Below are positions 26,450 to 37,800 of a stretch of DNA of 64,000 bases, one piece after another. Source of the stretch: Cognatishimia sp. 1_MG-2023. GTDB taxonomy: Bacteria; Pseudomonadota; Alphaproteobacteria; Rhodobacterales; Rhodobacteraceae. Position 1 is the first letter of the stretch, and every line of letters begins with the position of its first letter. The notes below the pieces were generated by a model. It was not told the origin of the DNA and did not search any database. It was given only the letters and a program-made list of their open reading frames with translations. The stretch spans positions 186,001 through 250,000 of the forward strand of contig NZ_JAUORX010000005.1 of NCBI RefSeq assembly GCF_030548175.1. Direction: 5' to 3'. A program made the position numbers and the translations under genes.

Positions 26450-27703
26450 TCAGCTGTCTAGCTTAACCAGCGCATGTCGTTTTTTACCCGCGCTTAGCTT
26501 GATAGGTGACGCCAAAGCTGCCGCATCAAACACCTTGCCAGCTTCGGTCAACGGCTGGTCATCCAGCTTTGCGCCATTTTCGGCGATCAAGCGTTTCGCT
26601 TCTTTACCAGACTTCGCAAGACCAGATTTCACGATCAACTGCACAATCGAAATACCATCGCCGATCTCTTCAGCGCTCAAAGAAAGCGTTGGCAAATCAT
26701 CCCCAACACCACCTTTTTCAAACACTTCTTTTGCAGTCGCCGCCGCTGCAGCCGCAGCTTCAGCACCGTGGCATAAGGTTGTGACTTCATTAGCTAAAAT
26801 TGCTTTAGCTTCATTGATCTCAGACCCTTCAAGCGCCCCCAAACGGTTGCATTCGTCAACCGGCATTTCGGTGTACAGCTTCAAGAACCGGCCAACATCG
26901 GCATCGGTTGTATTACGCCAGAACTGCCAGAATTCATAAGGGCTGCGCATATCCGCATTCAACCAAACCGCGCCATCCGCAGATTTACCCATCTTTTTAC
27001 CATCGCTGGTCGTCAGCAACGGTGATGTCAGGCCAAAGATCTGCTGGTCAATCACACGACGCGTCAGGTCAATACCGTTAACGATATTGCCCCACTGATC
27101 GCTGCCACCAAACTGAACCAAGCAACCGTAACGGCGGTTTAGCTCAAGGAAATCATAGGCTTGCAAGATCATGTAGTTGAACTCAAGAAAGCTCAGCGAT
27201 TGCTCACGATCCAGCCGCGACTTAACGCTTTCAAACGAAAGCATCCGGTTCACAGAGAAATGCCGCCCAATATCGCGCAGGAATTCCAGGTAGTTCAACC
27301 CGTCCAACCATTCCGCGTTGTTCAGCATCAACGCATCCGTTTCGCCATCGCCGTAGTCGATGTATTTCGCAAAAACCTGCTGAATGCCGCTGATGTTGTC
27401 GTTGATCTGATCATCGGTCAGTAAAGGGCGTTCATCTGCACGGAAAGAAGGATCGCCAACTTTCGTCGTGCCGCCACCCATCAAGGTGATTGGCTTGTGA
27501 CCGGTTTTTTGCAACCAGCGCAGCATCATGATTTGGATTAAACTGCCTACGTGCAAGGACTTAGCCGTTGCATCAAAGCCGATATATCCCGGCACCACAC
27601 CCTGAACCAATGCGTCGTCTAGGCCTTGATAATCGGTACAATCGGCCAAAAAGCCGCGTTCCATCATCACTGCAATGAATTCCGATTTGGGGTGGTAGGT
27701 CAT
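26450..27703 (-). CDS. tyrS: Tyrosyl-tRNA synthetase
   Basis: A 417-residue class I synthetase. The start at 27703 ([18 protein letters not shown]) is the family start; the frame extends 57 residues upstream without conservation. Motifs: HIGH variant [26 protein letters not shown] tyrosine pocket, and KMSKS variant [15 protein letters not shown]-terminal S4 RNA-binding domain covers about 355-415 ([20 protein letters not shown]). It is divergent from anmK with 61 bp between the starts. Confidence 0.96.
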   Translation of the reverse strand: MTYHPKSEFIAVMMERGFLADCTDYQGLDDALVQGVVPGYIGFDATAKSLHVGSLIQIMMLRWLQKTGHKPITLMGGGTTKVGDPSFRADERPLLTDDQINDNISGIQQVFAKYIDYGDGETDALMLNNAEWLDGLNYLEFLRDIGRHFSVNRMLSFESVKSRLDREQSLSFLEFNYMILQAYDFLELNRRYGCLVQFGGSDQWGNIVNGIDLTRRVIDQQIFGLTSPLLTTSDGKKMGKSADGAVWLNADMRSPYEFWQFWRNTTDADVGRFLKLYTEMPVDECNRLGALEGSEINEAKAILANEVTTLCHGAEAAAAAAATAKEVFEKGGVGDDLPTLSLSAEEIGDGISIVQLIVKSGLAKSGKEAKRLIAENGAKLDDQPLTEAGKVFDAAALASPIKLSAGKKRHALVKLDS

Positions 27704-27764
27704 AGTATCCGTCTCGTATGATGTGTTGGCTGTGTATAACAGGCTTGAGGTAAAGGAAAAGGCC

Positions 27765-28871
27765 ATGATGAAGGCCAAATTGAGCAATGGCCCCCTAAAG
27801 ATAGCGGGCGCGATGTCTGGCACGTCTTTAGACGGGGTGGATGTGGCTGTTTTAACAACGGATGGCACATCCATCGAACATTTCGGCGAAAGCCATTTTC
27901 GCCCTTATTCCGAAGAAGAACAGTACGTTCTAACAGCAGCCCTAGGCAAATGGGCAGGCCCAGAAGTAGAGGCCGCGACCGAAGTCATACAAGCGGCGCA
28001 TATAGATGCACTCAGCGTAATCAAAGACTGCGATCTGATTGGATTTCACGGCCAAACCCTAGCGCACGAACCTCGTGGTCGCGGAACGCTGCAGGTTGGT
28101 GACGGTGAAGCATTGGCAAAGGCGCTTGGTGTTCCCGTGGTCTGGGACTTCCGGTCTGCTGATGTACAAATGGGCGGCGAGGGCGCGCCGCTTGCACCAT
28201 TTTACCACTTTGCCTGTGCGAAATGGATGCAGGCGACACAGCCTGTCGTTTTCCTAAACCTTGGCGGTGTTGGCAATTTGACGTGGGTTGATCCCACGAA
28301 ATCCGCACCAGAAGACCCCGGTGCATTGCTGGCGTTTGATACTGGACCCGCCAACGCGCCCATCAATGATCTGATGCGTGAACGTCTAGGGCAGGCCTAT
28401 GATAAAGATGGCGCAGTTGCTCTGCGTGGAAACGTTGAAACCGGCGCGCTAGAGCTGTTTCTTGCAGAGCAATATTTCTCAAGAATGCCTCCGAAGTCCT
28501 TAGACAGAAACGATTTTTCAGAGATGATTTCTTTGGTCAAGGAACTGTCTGATGCAGATTCCGCCGCCACCTTAACCGCCATGAGTGCAGCAGCCGTCGC
28601 CAAAGGGATGGAGCATTGCCCGTCAATGCCCACACAGGTTCTGGTAACCGGTGGCGGCCGTCAAAACCCCGTCATGATGGAAATGCTGCGCGTATCCTTA
28701 GATTGCCCCGTTGTGCCAATCGAAGAGGTAGAGCTGGACGGCGATATGCTAGAGGCGCAGGCCTTTGCCTACCTAGCGGCACGTGTCGCGCGGGGGCTGC
28801 CCACATCCTGCCCATCCACGACGGGCGTCAGTGCCTTGGTCGGCGGCGGTATTCTTAGCACGCCAAATTAA
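27765..28871 (+). CDS. anmK: Anhydro-N-acetylmuramic acid kinase
   Basis: A 368-residue ASKHA-fold kinase. The start at 27765 follows AGGAAAAGGCC; upstream in-frame codons overlap the tyrS promoter. It has the phosphate loop [16 protein letters not shown] near 15-30, [35 protein letters not shown], and [13 protein letters not shown]. It cleaves and phosphorylates 1,6-anhydroMurNAc to MurNAc-6-P in peptidoglycan recycling, downstream of NagZ (14.1 kb). A bidirectional terminator separates it from eno. Confidence 0.94.
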   Translation: MMKAKLSNGPLKIAGAMSGTSLDGVDVAVLTTDGTSIEHFGESHFRPYSEEEQYVLTAALGKWAGPEVEAATEVIQAAHIDALSVIKDCDLIGFHGQTLAHEPRGRGTLQVGDGEALAKALGVPVVWDFRSADVQMGGEGAPLAPFYHFACAKWMQATQPVVFLNLGGVGNLTWVDPTKSAPEDPGALLAFDTGPANAPINDLMRERLGQAYDKDGAVALRGNVETGALELFLAEQYFSRMPPKSLDRNDFSEMISLVKELSDADSAATLTAMSAAAVAKGMEHCPSMPTQVLVTGGGRQNPVMMEMLRVSLDCPVVPIEEVELDGDMLEAQAFAYLAARVARGLPTSCPSTTGVSALVGGGILSTPN

Positions 28872-28895
28872 CCAACATCCCTAACAGTAGAATCG

Positions 28896-28924
28896 AAAAA
28901 GGCGACCCAATTGGGCCGCCTTTT
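28896..28924. terminator. Bidirectional terminator between anmK and eno
   Basis: GGCGACCCAATTGGGCCGCC is a near-perfect 20-nt palindrome (one mismatch), with AAAAA before it and TTTT after it. It can therefore end transcripts from both convergent genes. Confidence 0.85.
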
Positions 28925-28943
28925 CGAATAGCTCAGGAAAGCC

Positions 28944-30533
<1,590 letters not shown>

Positions 30534-31637
30534 TTGACGCAAGTAACAAAGCTGGCCACAGAAAACAAAAAAATGATCGCAGCAAATACTGTGTTAGAAG
30601 ACGCTGGGATCGGTGTTTTCGATCTGGATCTTAAAAGCGAAACGTCGCAAGTTTCACCGGCATGGAAAACAATGTTAGGTCTTTCCCCGGACGCGCCAAT
30701 CGCGCCGCAGAAAGAATGGCTAAGCCGTATCCACCCAGAAGACTTGGATCGCGTACGCGCCGCTGACAAAGCCTTGTTCGAAGGCAAAGCACCCCGCAGC
30801 AAAGCTATTTTTCGCGTTCGTCACGAAGAAGGGCACTGGGTCTGGCTAAAGTCGGATGCTGGTATTTCTGAATATGATGAGGATGGAAAACCATCGCGAC
30901 TGTCTGGTGTGCACATCGACGTCACAGAACAGATGGACGAAGAAAAGGCAAAAGACGAATTCGTCGCAATGATCAGCCACGAGCTGCGAACCCCGCTGAC
31001 ATCCGTACTTGGCGCGCTGAAAATGGCGAACAGCGGAAAGATCGGTGAATTACCGGGACCAATCAGCAATCTGCTACAATTGGCACAGCGCAATTCCAAC
31101 CGGTTGCTGCATCTGGTCAATGAACTGCTGGATTTCAAATCGCTTGAAAGCGGTGAACTGTCCTACGAGCTAACACATCTTGATGCCCGCGAAGCCTCTT
31201 CTGATGCGGTGCTGTCGATGCAAGGCTACCTTCAAGACGGCCAAAAGATCGTTCAGCATTTACCGGAAACAGACGACCCTATTTGGATCAATGCTGATGT
31301 GAATAGGTTGCAACAGATCCTAGCCAACCTATTGTCCAACGCGGCAAAATTCTCGCCTGCGGAAACAGCAATTGAGCTAGGGCTAGAAATCAAAGACGGT
31401 GAAATCCAGTTCTCTGTACGCGATCACGGAAACGGCGTACCTCCGGAGCTTGAGGGACGCATGTTCCAACGTTTCACCCAAGCAAAGTCTGGCGAAAAGC
31501 GTAATTTCAAAAGCACTGGACTGGGTCTGTCGATCTGTAAACAGATGACCGAGGGCATGGGCGGCGCAATTGGCTACTTTAACAATGAAGATGGTGGTGC
31601 AACGTTCTGGGTGAAATTCCCGCAAATCAACCCATAA
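30534..31637 (+). CDS. PAS-domain sensor histidine kinase (soluble, orphan)
   Basis: A 367-residue kinase. I choose the TTG at 30534 because GGAGG stands 5 bp before it; ATGs at 30501 and 30504 lack a ribosome site but would be conventional. Domains: PAS (about 15-130, PAS3-type with HEEGHWVWLKSDAGISEYDEDGKPSRLSG), HisKA with phospho-acceptor His149 in FVAMISHELRTPL, and HATPase with N box QILANLLSNAAKF, G1 DHGNGVP and G2 STGLGLSICK. No transmembrane helix, so it senses a cytoplasmic signal. No response regulator gene is adjacent. Confidence 0.9.
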   Translation: MTQVTKLATENKKMIAANTVLEDAGIGVFDLDLKSETSQVSPAWKTMLGLSPDAPIAPQKEWLSRIHPEDLDRVRAADKALFEGKAPRSKAIFRVRHEEGHWVWLKSDAGISEYDEDGKPSRLSGVHIDVTEQMDEEKAKDEFVAMISHELRTPLTSVLGALKMANSGKIGELPGPISNLLQLAQRNSNRLLHLVNELLDFKSLESGELSYELTHLDAREASSDAVLSMQGYLQDGQKIVQHLPETDDPIWINADVNRLQQILANLLSNAAKFSPAETAIELGLEIKDGEIQFSVRDHGNGVPPELEGRMFQRFTQAKSGEKRNFKSTGLGLSICKQMTEGMGGAIGYFNNEDGGATFWVKFPQINP

Positions 31638-31694
31638 CAGATCAATCGCAGGGCTTCGTTAGGCTCTGCACTTAGGGCACGTCGCGATCAGGCA

Positions 31695-32111
31695 TTAATC
31701 TTTCCGTTTGATCGGTACGCCGTAAAGTTCCAGTTTGTGCCCCACCAGACGAAACCCCAGCTTTTCGGCGATCTTTTCCTGCAGCTTTTCAATATCAGGG
31801 TCCATGAATTCAATCACGGCACCCGTATGAATATCAATCAGGTGATCATGATGCTCGCGTTGCGCATCTTCGTAGCGCGCACGTCCATCACCAAATTCCA
31901 GCTTATCCAGAATGCCTGCCTCTTCAAAAAGCTTCACGGTGCGATAAACCGTCGCCAAAGAAATCCCTGAATCGCGCGCGCTCGCGCGGGCATATAGCTC
32001 TTCGACATCAGGGTGATCACTGGATTCTTGCAAAACAGCTGCAATGGTCCGGCGCTGTTCTGTCATTCGGAGCCCTTTGGCTTCGCAACGTGAAGTGATG
32101 GTATCGGTCAT
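31695..32111 (-). CDS. fur: Fur-family transcriptional regulator (Fur/Mur type)
   Basis: A 138-residue Fur-like protein: winged helix with MTEQRRTIAAVLQESSDHPDVEELY and SLATVYRTVKLFEEAGILDKLEFGDGRARYE, then the metal-binding HHDHLIDIHTGAVIEF and dimerisation helices. It has only one cysteine and lacks the structural CxxC zinc motif of E. coli Fur. In Rhodobacteraceae such proteins often act as the manganese regulator Mur rather than as an iron regulator. Symbol is therefore a family label. It ends 57 bp from the convergent histidine kinase. Confidence 0.85.
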   Translation of the reverse strand: MTDTITSRCEAKGLRMTEQRRTIAAVLQESSDHPDVEELYARASARDSGISLATVYRTVKLFEEAGILDKLEFGDGRARYEDAQREHHDHLIDIHTGAVIEFMDPDIEKLQEKIAEKLGFRLVGHKLELYGVPIKRKD

Positions 32112-32246
32112 GCTAGCCTCAAAACGCTCTGGCCTTCCTCAATACAGGGGTGGGGCACGTATTTCTACTGCCTATTCAGAGATTTCCACAGCATTTCGGA
32201 CTTGACGTAGCTTAGAAATGGGCGCACATGCCCGCATCCTGACTTT

Positions 32247-32403
32247 TGTTCTTGAGGCAGAACAGGCAGCCGATGGAAAAACCATTGGCGAGACGATTGT
32301 CTGGCACATGCCAGACACGAGCTGTCGAGCCAGAGACATATACGATGTCTTTCGCGATGGGCGGCTACACGCCATTGCCCAATCGGGCGCGAAAGGAATT
32401 GAT
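32247..32403 (+). promoter_or_regulatory. Hairpin-rich 5' leader of the DEAD-box helicase gene
   Basis: Five inverted repeats follow one another: TGTTCT/AGAACA (32247-32264), ATGG/CCAT around AAAAA (32273-32285), TGTCTGGCA/TGCCAGACA (32298-32317), AGACAT/ATGTCT (32334-32350) and GCCC/GGGC around AATC (32377-32388). The last lies just before the ribosome site AAAGGAATT. Reading frame +1 happens to be open, but the translation resembles no helicase N terminus. A structured leader for autoregulation or cold response is likely. Confidence 0.5.
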
Positions 32404-33741
32404 ATGGCAGAATTTGACGAATTGGGCTTGCCCAAAGTTTTGGTGACACGTCTCGAAAAGATGGGCCTAAAACAACCAACACCAATCCAAGACCGTGCAA
32501 TCCCACATGCATTGAACGGCAAAGACGTGATGGGTCTTGCCCAAACCGGCACCGGTAAAACACTGGCCTTTGGTCTGCCACTGGTCGCACGCTTGCAAAG
32601 CTACGGCACAAAACCGGCTCCACGCTCCGTGCGCGCATTGATCCTTGCGCCAACACGCGAGCTGGCCAATCAGATCGCGGCCGCGCTCAAAGAACTGACC
32701 GAAGGCATGCCGTTTAAGGTTGGCCTCGTTGTTGGTGGCGTTGCGATCAACCCACAAATCACCCGTATCAGCCGCGGTACAGACGTTGTTGTTGCGACAC
32801 CGGGTCGTTTGATCGACCTGATCGAACGCAACGCAATTGATTTCGAAGAAACCGATTTTTTGGTGCTCGACGAAGCAGACCAGATGCTGGACCTTGGCTT
32901 TATTCACGCACTACGCCGCATTTCGGATGTTTTGCCAGAAGATCGCCAGACCATGCTGTTTTCGGCTACCATGCCAAAGCAGATGTCAGAGATCGCGAAT
33001 TCTTACCTAAAGAACCCGATCCGCATCCAAGTATCGCCTCCGGGCAAAGCCGCGGATAAGATCAAACAATCAATCCACTTCATCGCCAAGGCTGAAAAAA
33101 CCAGCCTATTGACGGAACTGCTCAAAGAGCATCGCGAAGAAGCGTCGATCGTCTTCGTGCGCACCAAACACGGTGCAGAGCGGTTGATGAAAACACTCGA
33201 CAAAGCTGGTTTTGCGGCCTGTTCCGTTCACGGTAACAAAAGCCAAGGACAGCGCGAGCGCGCGATCAAATCCTTCAAAACGGGCGAGACGATGATCTTG
33301 GTCGCGACAGATGTAGCGGCACGCGGCTTGGATATTCCAATCGTACGTCACGTCTACAACTACGATCTGCCGAATGTTCCAGACAACTATGTCCACCGTA
33401 TTGGCCGTACAGCACGTGCGGGCATGGATGGCGCGGCGATTGCATTCTGTGCACCGGATGAGTGCGATGAATTGAAAGCCATCCAGAAGGTCATGAAAAT
33501 GGACATCCCAGTTGCCTCTGGCAATCCATGGATGGACTTGGCTGAACCTGGCAAGAAATCCAAAAGCCCACGTCGCGGCGGTGGTCGTCCAGGTGGCGGA
33601 GGCGGCGGTCGTCGTTTCGGTTCCGGTGGCGGCAAACCAGGTGGTGGTCGTCCTGGCGGCGGCGGTGGCGGCAAGCCCGGCGGTCAACGCCGCAGCGGTG
33701 GTGGGCGCGGTAAACGCCCAGCCAAAGCAGCAGCGTCTTAA
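32404..33741 (+). CDS. DEAD-box RNA helicase (RhlE-like)
   Basis: A 445-residue helicase. The start at 32404 gives MAEFDELGLPKVLVTRLEKMG, the normal beginning, with AAAGGAATT upstream. Motifs: Q motif KQPTPIQDRAIP, I AQTGTGKT, Ia PTRELANQ, II VLDEADQMLDLGF, III FSATMP, V ATDVAARGLDIP, VI HRIGRTARAG. The C-terminal 60 residues are a Gly/Arg/Pro-rich repeat tail that binds RNA. Such helicases unwind mRNA and rRNA, often in cold growth. Its TAA overlaps the stop of the convergent PhzF gene. Confidence 0.94.
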   Translation: MAEFDELGLPKVLVTRLEKMGLKQPTPIQDRAIPHALNGKDVMGLAQTGTGKTLAFGLPLVARLQSYGTKPAPRSVRALILAPTRELANQIAAALKELTEGMPFKVGLVVGGVAINPQITRISRGTDVVVATPGRLIDLIERNAIDFEETDFLVLDEADQMLDLGFIHALRRISDVLPEDRQTMLFSATMPKQMSEIANSYLKNPIRIQVSPPGKAADKIKQSIHFIAKAEKTSLLTELLKEHREEASIVFVRTKHGAERLMKTLDKAGFAACSVHGNKSQGQRERAIKSFKTGETMILVATDVAARGLDIPIVRHVYNYDLPNVPDNYVHRIGRTARAGMDGAAIAFCAPDECDELKAIQKVMKMDIPVASGNPWMDLAEPGKKSKSPRRGGGRPGGGGGGRRFGSGGGKPGGGRPGGGGGGKPGGQRRSGGGRGKRPAKAAAS

Positions 33742-34589
33742 TAGACGAAGGTTCCCTGCATCACGCGTTTAGCGGCACCAGAAATGGTGACCGCTGCGCC
33801 CTGTGTGGTGAGGTCAATTAAGCTAAGGCGACCCATATCTTCGCCTTGGCGAATTAATAGCTGTTGATCAGCGCCTTCTACCTTAGACAATAATGCGCCA
33901 AGTGCCGCGCAAGCCGACCCCGTTGCTGGGTCTTCTGGGATGTTGTCCAATGGCGCGAACATACGGGCGTGCAACGTCTGACCTTCGCGGAAATAGGCAA
34001 ACTGGGCAAAGTCCAAAGACGTTGGATATTGCGCCGCACCCGCTCTGAAGCCCGAAACATCCGTTGTGATCCGCGCCAAAGCCTCACGCGAGTGTAGCTC
34101 TGTGATCGTGAAGGGCAGGCCAACGCTCGCCAAGGTCGGCACATGCGCATCTACTTTAATGTCATCGACCGAAAGCCCCAGCGCCGCAGCCACCTGTGCC
34201 ACATCCGGGGTGGCAATAACGTCCAGCGGAACTTCGGTTGTGAAACGAGCACTCCCATTCGCCGCATGGCACGGCAGTGGCCCCACGCCCAGCTCCAAGA
34301 CCATGTTGCCATCATCTGCGCATACACCCAGATCAGCCAATGCAACGGCTGTACCCACAACCGGATGGCCCGCAAACGGAATTTCCATCGTCGGTGTAAA
34401 AATCCGCACCTTGGCTTGGTTGTGCGCATCCTCTGGCGGATACACAAACGTCGTTTCCGAAAAATTGAACTCCCGCGCGATCTTTTGCAGATCAGACTCG
34501 GGCAGGGCGGTCGCATCAGGAATCACAGCCAATTGGTTCCCGCCAAAGGCTTTGGCGGAAAACACATCGTACACAAGGTAGTCGGTCAT
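33738..34589 (-). CDS. PhzF-family isomerase/epimerase
   Basis: A 283-residue PhzF-fold protein: opening DYLVYDVFSAKAFGGNQLAVIPDA, catalytic Glu region NFSETTFVYPPE near 42-53, RIFTPTMEIPFAGHPVVGTAVAL, and DPATGSACAALGALL with the second-domain glycine loop. PhzF-like proteins isomerise or epimerise small cyclic acids; most have no known substrate. No phenazine genes are present. It is in operon with the antiporter gene, which ends 9 bp before its start. Confidence 0.9.
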   Translation of the reverse strand: MTDYLVYDVFSAKAFGGNQLAVIPDATALPESDLQKIAREFNFSETTFVYPPEDAHNQAKVRIFTPTMEIPFAGHPVVGTAVALADLGVCADDGNMVLELGVGPLPCHAANGSARFTTEVPLDVIATPDVAQVAAALGLSVDDIKVDAHVPTLASVGLPFTITELHSREALARITTDVSGFRAGAAQYPTSLDFAQFAYFREGQTLHARMFAPLDNIPEDPATGSACAALGALLSKVEGADQQLLIRQGEDMGRLSLIDLTTQGAAVTISGAAKRVMQGTFVY

Positions 34590-34598
34590 TACGTGGCC

Positions 34599-35852
34599 TT
34601 ACATCAGGTCTGGTTCACGGCCCACCTTGTTGGCCAAGGGCGCAACGGTCAAGCCTTGAACAACGATTGAAAAGATCACCACGATATAGGTCGCCGCCAA
34701 GATCACTGGCTTCCATTCGCTATCCGGCAAGGACAGCGCCAAAGCGACGGAAATTCCGCCCTTTAGACCACCCCAAGTCATGATCGGAATGACACCTTGG
34801 CTAAAGTCACGGAACGGTTTTAGCAACAGAACCGGGATGGCCACAGCACTCAGCCGTGCCAAAAGCGCCAGTGCAATCGATGCCACGCCAGCCACCAAGA
34901 AGCTTGTGTCAAAGGCAATCGCAAAGACCTCAAAGCCGATCATTAAGAACAAGACTGCGTTTAGGATTTCGTCAATCAACTTCCAAAACGCATCTACATA
35001 CATGCGTGTTTCTTGGCTCATCCCGTGTTTCGCACCGATGTCGCCAATCAACAGCCCCGCACAAACCGCCATAATGGGCGCAGACACATGCAGCGCGACC
35101 GCTAGCTCGTACCCACCAAAGGCCAACCCAAGCGTCAGCAGCACCTCTAGGCTATAGTCGTCAATGCGGCGCATCACCCGGAACGTCAGCCAGCCGAGCA
35201 CGACACCCAACACAGCACCGCCCAGCGCTTCTTGCACGAACAACATAATCGCACCCGTCGCGCCAGAGGCATGGTGATCGTCACTTGGGAAAGCAAGCCC
35301 CACCAGAACCAAGAACACCACATAGCCAACGCCATCGTTGAATAGCGATTCACCTGCAATCTTTGTTTCCAATGACTTACGCAGGTTCGCCTCGCGCAAT
35401 ACACCCAATACGGCCACCGGATCAGTCGGTGAAATCAGTGATCCAAACACCAAAGCAATCATCAATGGCATGCCCGTGATCCAGCTAAAGCCAAACCCAA
35501 CAACGGCTGTCGACAAGGCAATGCCAAGCGTCGCCATCAAGAACACCACATGCCACTGCGCCCGCAAATCAGACAGCTTCACATGCAACGCACCTGCAAA
35601 CAGCAACAGTCCCAACATGCCCTCTAGCAAGGCGTCCGAAAAATCGATCCCCGTGATTACGCCACGCGCGGTATCCGCAATGCCCAACGATGGCACCATC
35701 AGATCTACGCCTAGGATGGCGAAGCTCGCAAATAGGGCGACTACCAAAATACCGATGGCGGATGGCAGTTTCAGAAACAGATAATTGATGGCGCCAAATG
35801 CCCCAGCAAGGACAATCAGCAAAGAGGTGATTTGTAGAAAATTCATGAGCAT
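34599..35852 (-). CDS. Cation:proton antiporter (CPA1, Na+/H+ type)
   Basis: A 417-residue protein with about twelve hydrophobic segments. The CPA1 ion site is seen in LVFGSLISPTDPVAVLGVL and AGESLFNDGVGYVVFLVL, and a further conserved Asp in CAGLLIGDIGAKHGM. It exchanges Na+ or K+ for H+ across the inner membrane, important for a marine bacterium. It lacks the long cytosolic tail of eukaryotic NHEs. It is transcribed with the PhzF-like gene. The second ATG, two codons in, is an alternative start. Confidence 0.9.
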   Translation of the reverse strand: MLMNFLQITSLLIVLAGAFGAINYLFLKLPSAIGILVVALFASFAILGVDLMVPSLGIADTARGVITGIDFSDALLEGMLGLLLFAGALHVKLSDLRAQWHVVFLMATLGIALSTAVVGFGFSWITGMPLMIALVFGSLISPTDPVAVLGVLREANLRKSLETKIAGESLFNDGVGYVVFLVLVGLAFPSDDHHASGATGAIMLFVQEALGGAVLGVVLGWLTFRVMRRIDDYSLEVLLTLGLAFGGYELAVALHVSAPIMAVCAGLLIGDIGAKHGMSQETRMYVDAFWKLIDEILNAVLFLMIGFEVFAIAFDTSFLVAGVASIALALLARLSAVAIPVLLLKPFRDFSQGVIPIMTWGGLKGGISVALALSLPDSEWKPVILAATYIVVIFSIVVQGLTVAPLANKVGREPDLM

Positions 35853-35917
35853 TCAATCCATTGCGCGTTTGGCCAAGGCCTAACACGCAGCAGATCACCA
35901 ATCTAGGTTGTTATGCT

Positions 35918-37336
35918 CTAAGTCCCACAAAACGTCGCCTGAACGCGCTCGGCCTCTGCTGGTGGCCGGGTGTATGCAACAGCATCAGGTTGCTCGGTAT
36001 AAGGCGTTGCCAGAAGCGCGTTCATTTCATGGAACTTCGCATAATCACCCGAAACAGCAGATTGGATCATCGCCTCGATCTGATGATTGCGCGGAATAAC
36101 CCAAGGGTTCGCCGCGTTCATGGTCTCTGTGGCAGACGGCTCGCGTTCGATCCGCTGCTTCCACCCTTCAGCCCAAGCATCAAATTCTAAAGGATTGGTA
36201 AACTGATCGCGCGCGTTATCCGCGGATAAGGTGCGGAAAGTATTGGTGAAATCGGCCTTTTGCGCCGCCATTATTTTCAACAACCCATTGATCAGTTCAA
36301 CGTCGTTTGCGTCAGGGATTGATAACCCTAGCTTTGCGCCAAACGCCTGTGTCCAATAGGACTGGATCACATCAGGCATGCTATGCACGGCCTGCGTAAA
36401 CAGCTGGATCGCCTCATCCATATCCGGCATCAACGGCACCAATGCCGTCGCCAATTGCGCCATATTCCAAACGATGATGTCCGGCTGATTGCCATAGGCA
36501 TAGCGCCCTCGGCGATCAATCGAGGAATACACCTGCATCGGATCAAACTCATCCATAAAGGCGCAGGGGCCATAGTCGATCGTCTCGCCAGAAATGGCAC
36601 AGTTATCGGTGTTCATCACACCATGGATAAATCCAACAGACATCCATTTCGCAATCAAGGCCGCCTGCGCATCCATCACAGCCTTCAGAAACTCCAACGG
36701 GTCTTTCGCAGACGGGTAATGCCGGTCCACCGCATATTCGTATAAAGCCGTCAGCCCCTCGGTATCGCGACGCGCGGACATAACCTGAAACGTCCCAACC
36801 CGCATATGGCTGGATGCAACGCGTGTGATAACGGCTCCGGGCAATACGGTTTCGCGCAAGACTGACTCGCCCGTTTCCATCGCGGCCAACGCACGTGTCG
36901 TCGGAATGCCCAGCGCATGCATGGCTTCAGACACAACATATTCGCGCAACACAGGACCAAGCCACGCGCGACCATCCCCATTCCGCGAATAAGGCGTGGG
37001 GCCTGATCCCTTTAGCTGAATGTCACGCCGACCCATCTTTGCATCAACTTCGCCCAACAATATGGCGCGACCATCCCCCAGTTGCGGGTTCCATTGCCCG
37101 AATTGATGCGCGGCATAGAGCTGCGCAATAGGGTCGGCCCCTTTAGGCACCTCATTGCCCGCAAAGACGCGGGCCAATTCGCCGTTATCCTCATACCCCG
37201 AAATCCCAAGCTGATCGGCCAGCCCAGCGTTAAAGGCGATGAACTTTGGCGCGCCAACTTCGGTTGGGTCTTGGCGGGAAAACAACTGCTCTGGCAAGCG
37301 GGCGTAGCTGTTGTCAAAGGGGATAGATAAGGTCAT
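35918..37336 (-). CDS. selO: SelO-family protein AMPylase (YdiU/UPF0061)
   Basis: A 472-residue pseudokinase-fold protein. ATP-site motifs include LKGSGPTPYSRNGDGRAWLGPVLREY (residues ~100-125), ALGIPTTRALA, and GVMNTDNCAISGETIDYGPCAFMDEFDP with the metal-binding Asn and Asp. SelO transfers AMP to Ser/Thr/Tyr of client proteins, linked to redox stress. Bacterial forms often end in a CxxU or CxxC; here the end is VQATFCGT with one Cys. Start at ATG 37336 is preferred (AGGA upstream); a GTG at 37354 overlaps the GNAT stop. Confidence 0.93.
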   Translation of the reverse strand: MTLSIPFDNSYARLPEQLFSRQDPTEVGAPKFIAFNAGLADQLGISGYEDNGELARVFAGNEVPKGADPIAQLYAAHQFGQWNPQLGDGRAILLGEVDAKMGRRDIQLKGSGPTPYSRNGDGRAWLGPVLREYVVSEAMHALGIPTTRALAAMETGESVLRETVLPGAVITRVASSHMRVGTFQVMSARRDTEGLTALYEYAVDRHYPSAKDPLEFLKAVMDAQAALIAKWMSVGFIHGVMNTDNCAISGETIDYGPCAFMDEFDPMQVYSSIDRRGRYAYGNQPDIIVWNMAQLATALVPLMPDMDEAIQLFTQAVHSMPDVIQSYWTQAFGAKLGLSIPDANDVELINGLLKIMAAQKADFTNTFRTLSADNARDQFTNPLEFDAWAEGWKQRIEREPSATETMNAANPWVIPRNHQIEAMIQSAVSGDYAKFHEMNALLATPYTEQPDAVAYTRPPAEAERVQATFCGT

Positions 37337-37350
37337 GAGCGACTTATTCC

Positions 37351-37800
37351 TCACATACGCAATGTCATAAGAGCGTACTGATCCCGCAGCTTGAAATGCG
37401 CGCGTGAGTACAACCGTTGAACAGGTTCATTCCCACGATCCACTTCCAGGTGCAGCGCGCGAACATCAGCTGACTTCAACAGGTTCCGCATGGAAATCAA
37501 CGCATCTGTTGCCATCCCACGACCACGCACACCGGGGCGCACAAACAACTCGTCAACAAAGCCATCCATACCGCCAAATTCAATTGACCAACTAAAGGTC
37601 AGTGCCATGTAACCAATCGGTGCCTTTGTTGGCCCCATCAAATACACCGCGCCATAGGGCGATCCTTCGAGCAAGGGGATCAATGCGCGTTCAACAGTGG
37701 TCTCTTCGCTTTCAATACCCATCTCGGCATGAAACGCAGCGACAAGCGGCATCAGCTTAGGAAGATCCTGCGGTTTCGCAAGATGAAGTGCGGTGCTCAT
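37351..37800 (-). CDS. GNAT-family N-acetyltransferase
   Basis: A 149-residue acetyltransferase. The acetyl-CoA loop is VRPGVRGRGMATDALI (Q/R-x-x-G-x-G/A type) near 90-105, followed by LHLEVDRGNEPVQRLYSRAHFKLRDQYALM, the usual GNAT C-terminal strand and helix. Substrate is unknown. It overlaps the nucleoside hydrolase stop by 4 bp and precedes selO, forming a three-gene unit. Confidence 0.88.
   Translation of the reverse strand: MSTALHLAKPQDLPKLMPLVAAFHAEMGIESEETTVERALIPLLEGSPYGAVYLMGPTKAPIGYMALTFSWSIEFGGMDGFVDELFVRPGVRGRGMATDALISMRNLLKSADVRALHLEVDRGNEPVQRLYSRAHFKLRDQYALMTLRM

Noticed and set aside
32218-32403. In-frame N-terminal extension of the DEAD-box helicase (62 residues)
   Set aside because: The translation has no helicase-like character, the family start is at 32404 with a ribosome site, and the DNA is better explained as a hairpin-rich leader.
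33106-33687. 193-residue frame opposite the helicase, Thr/Ala-rich
   Set aside because: Mirror of the Gly/Arg-rich repeat tail; low complexity from the antisense strand.
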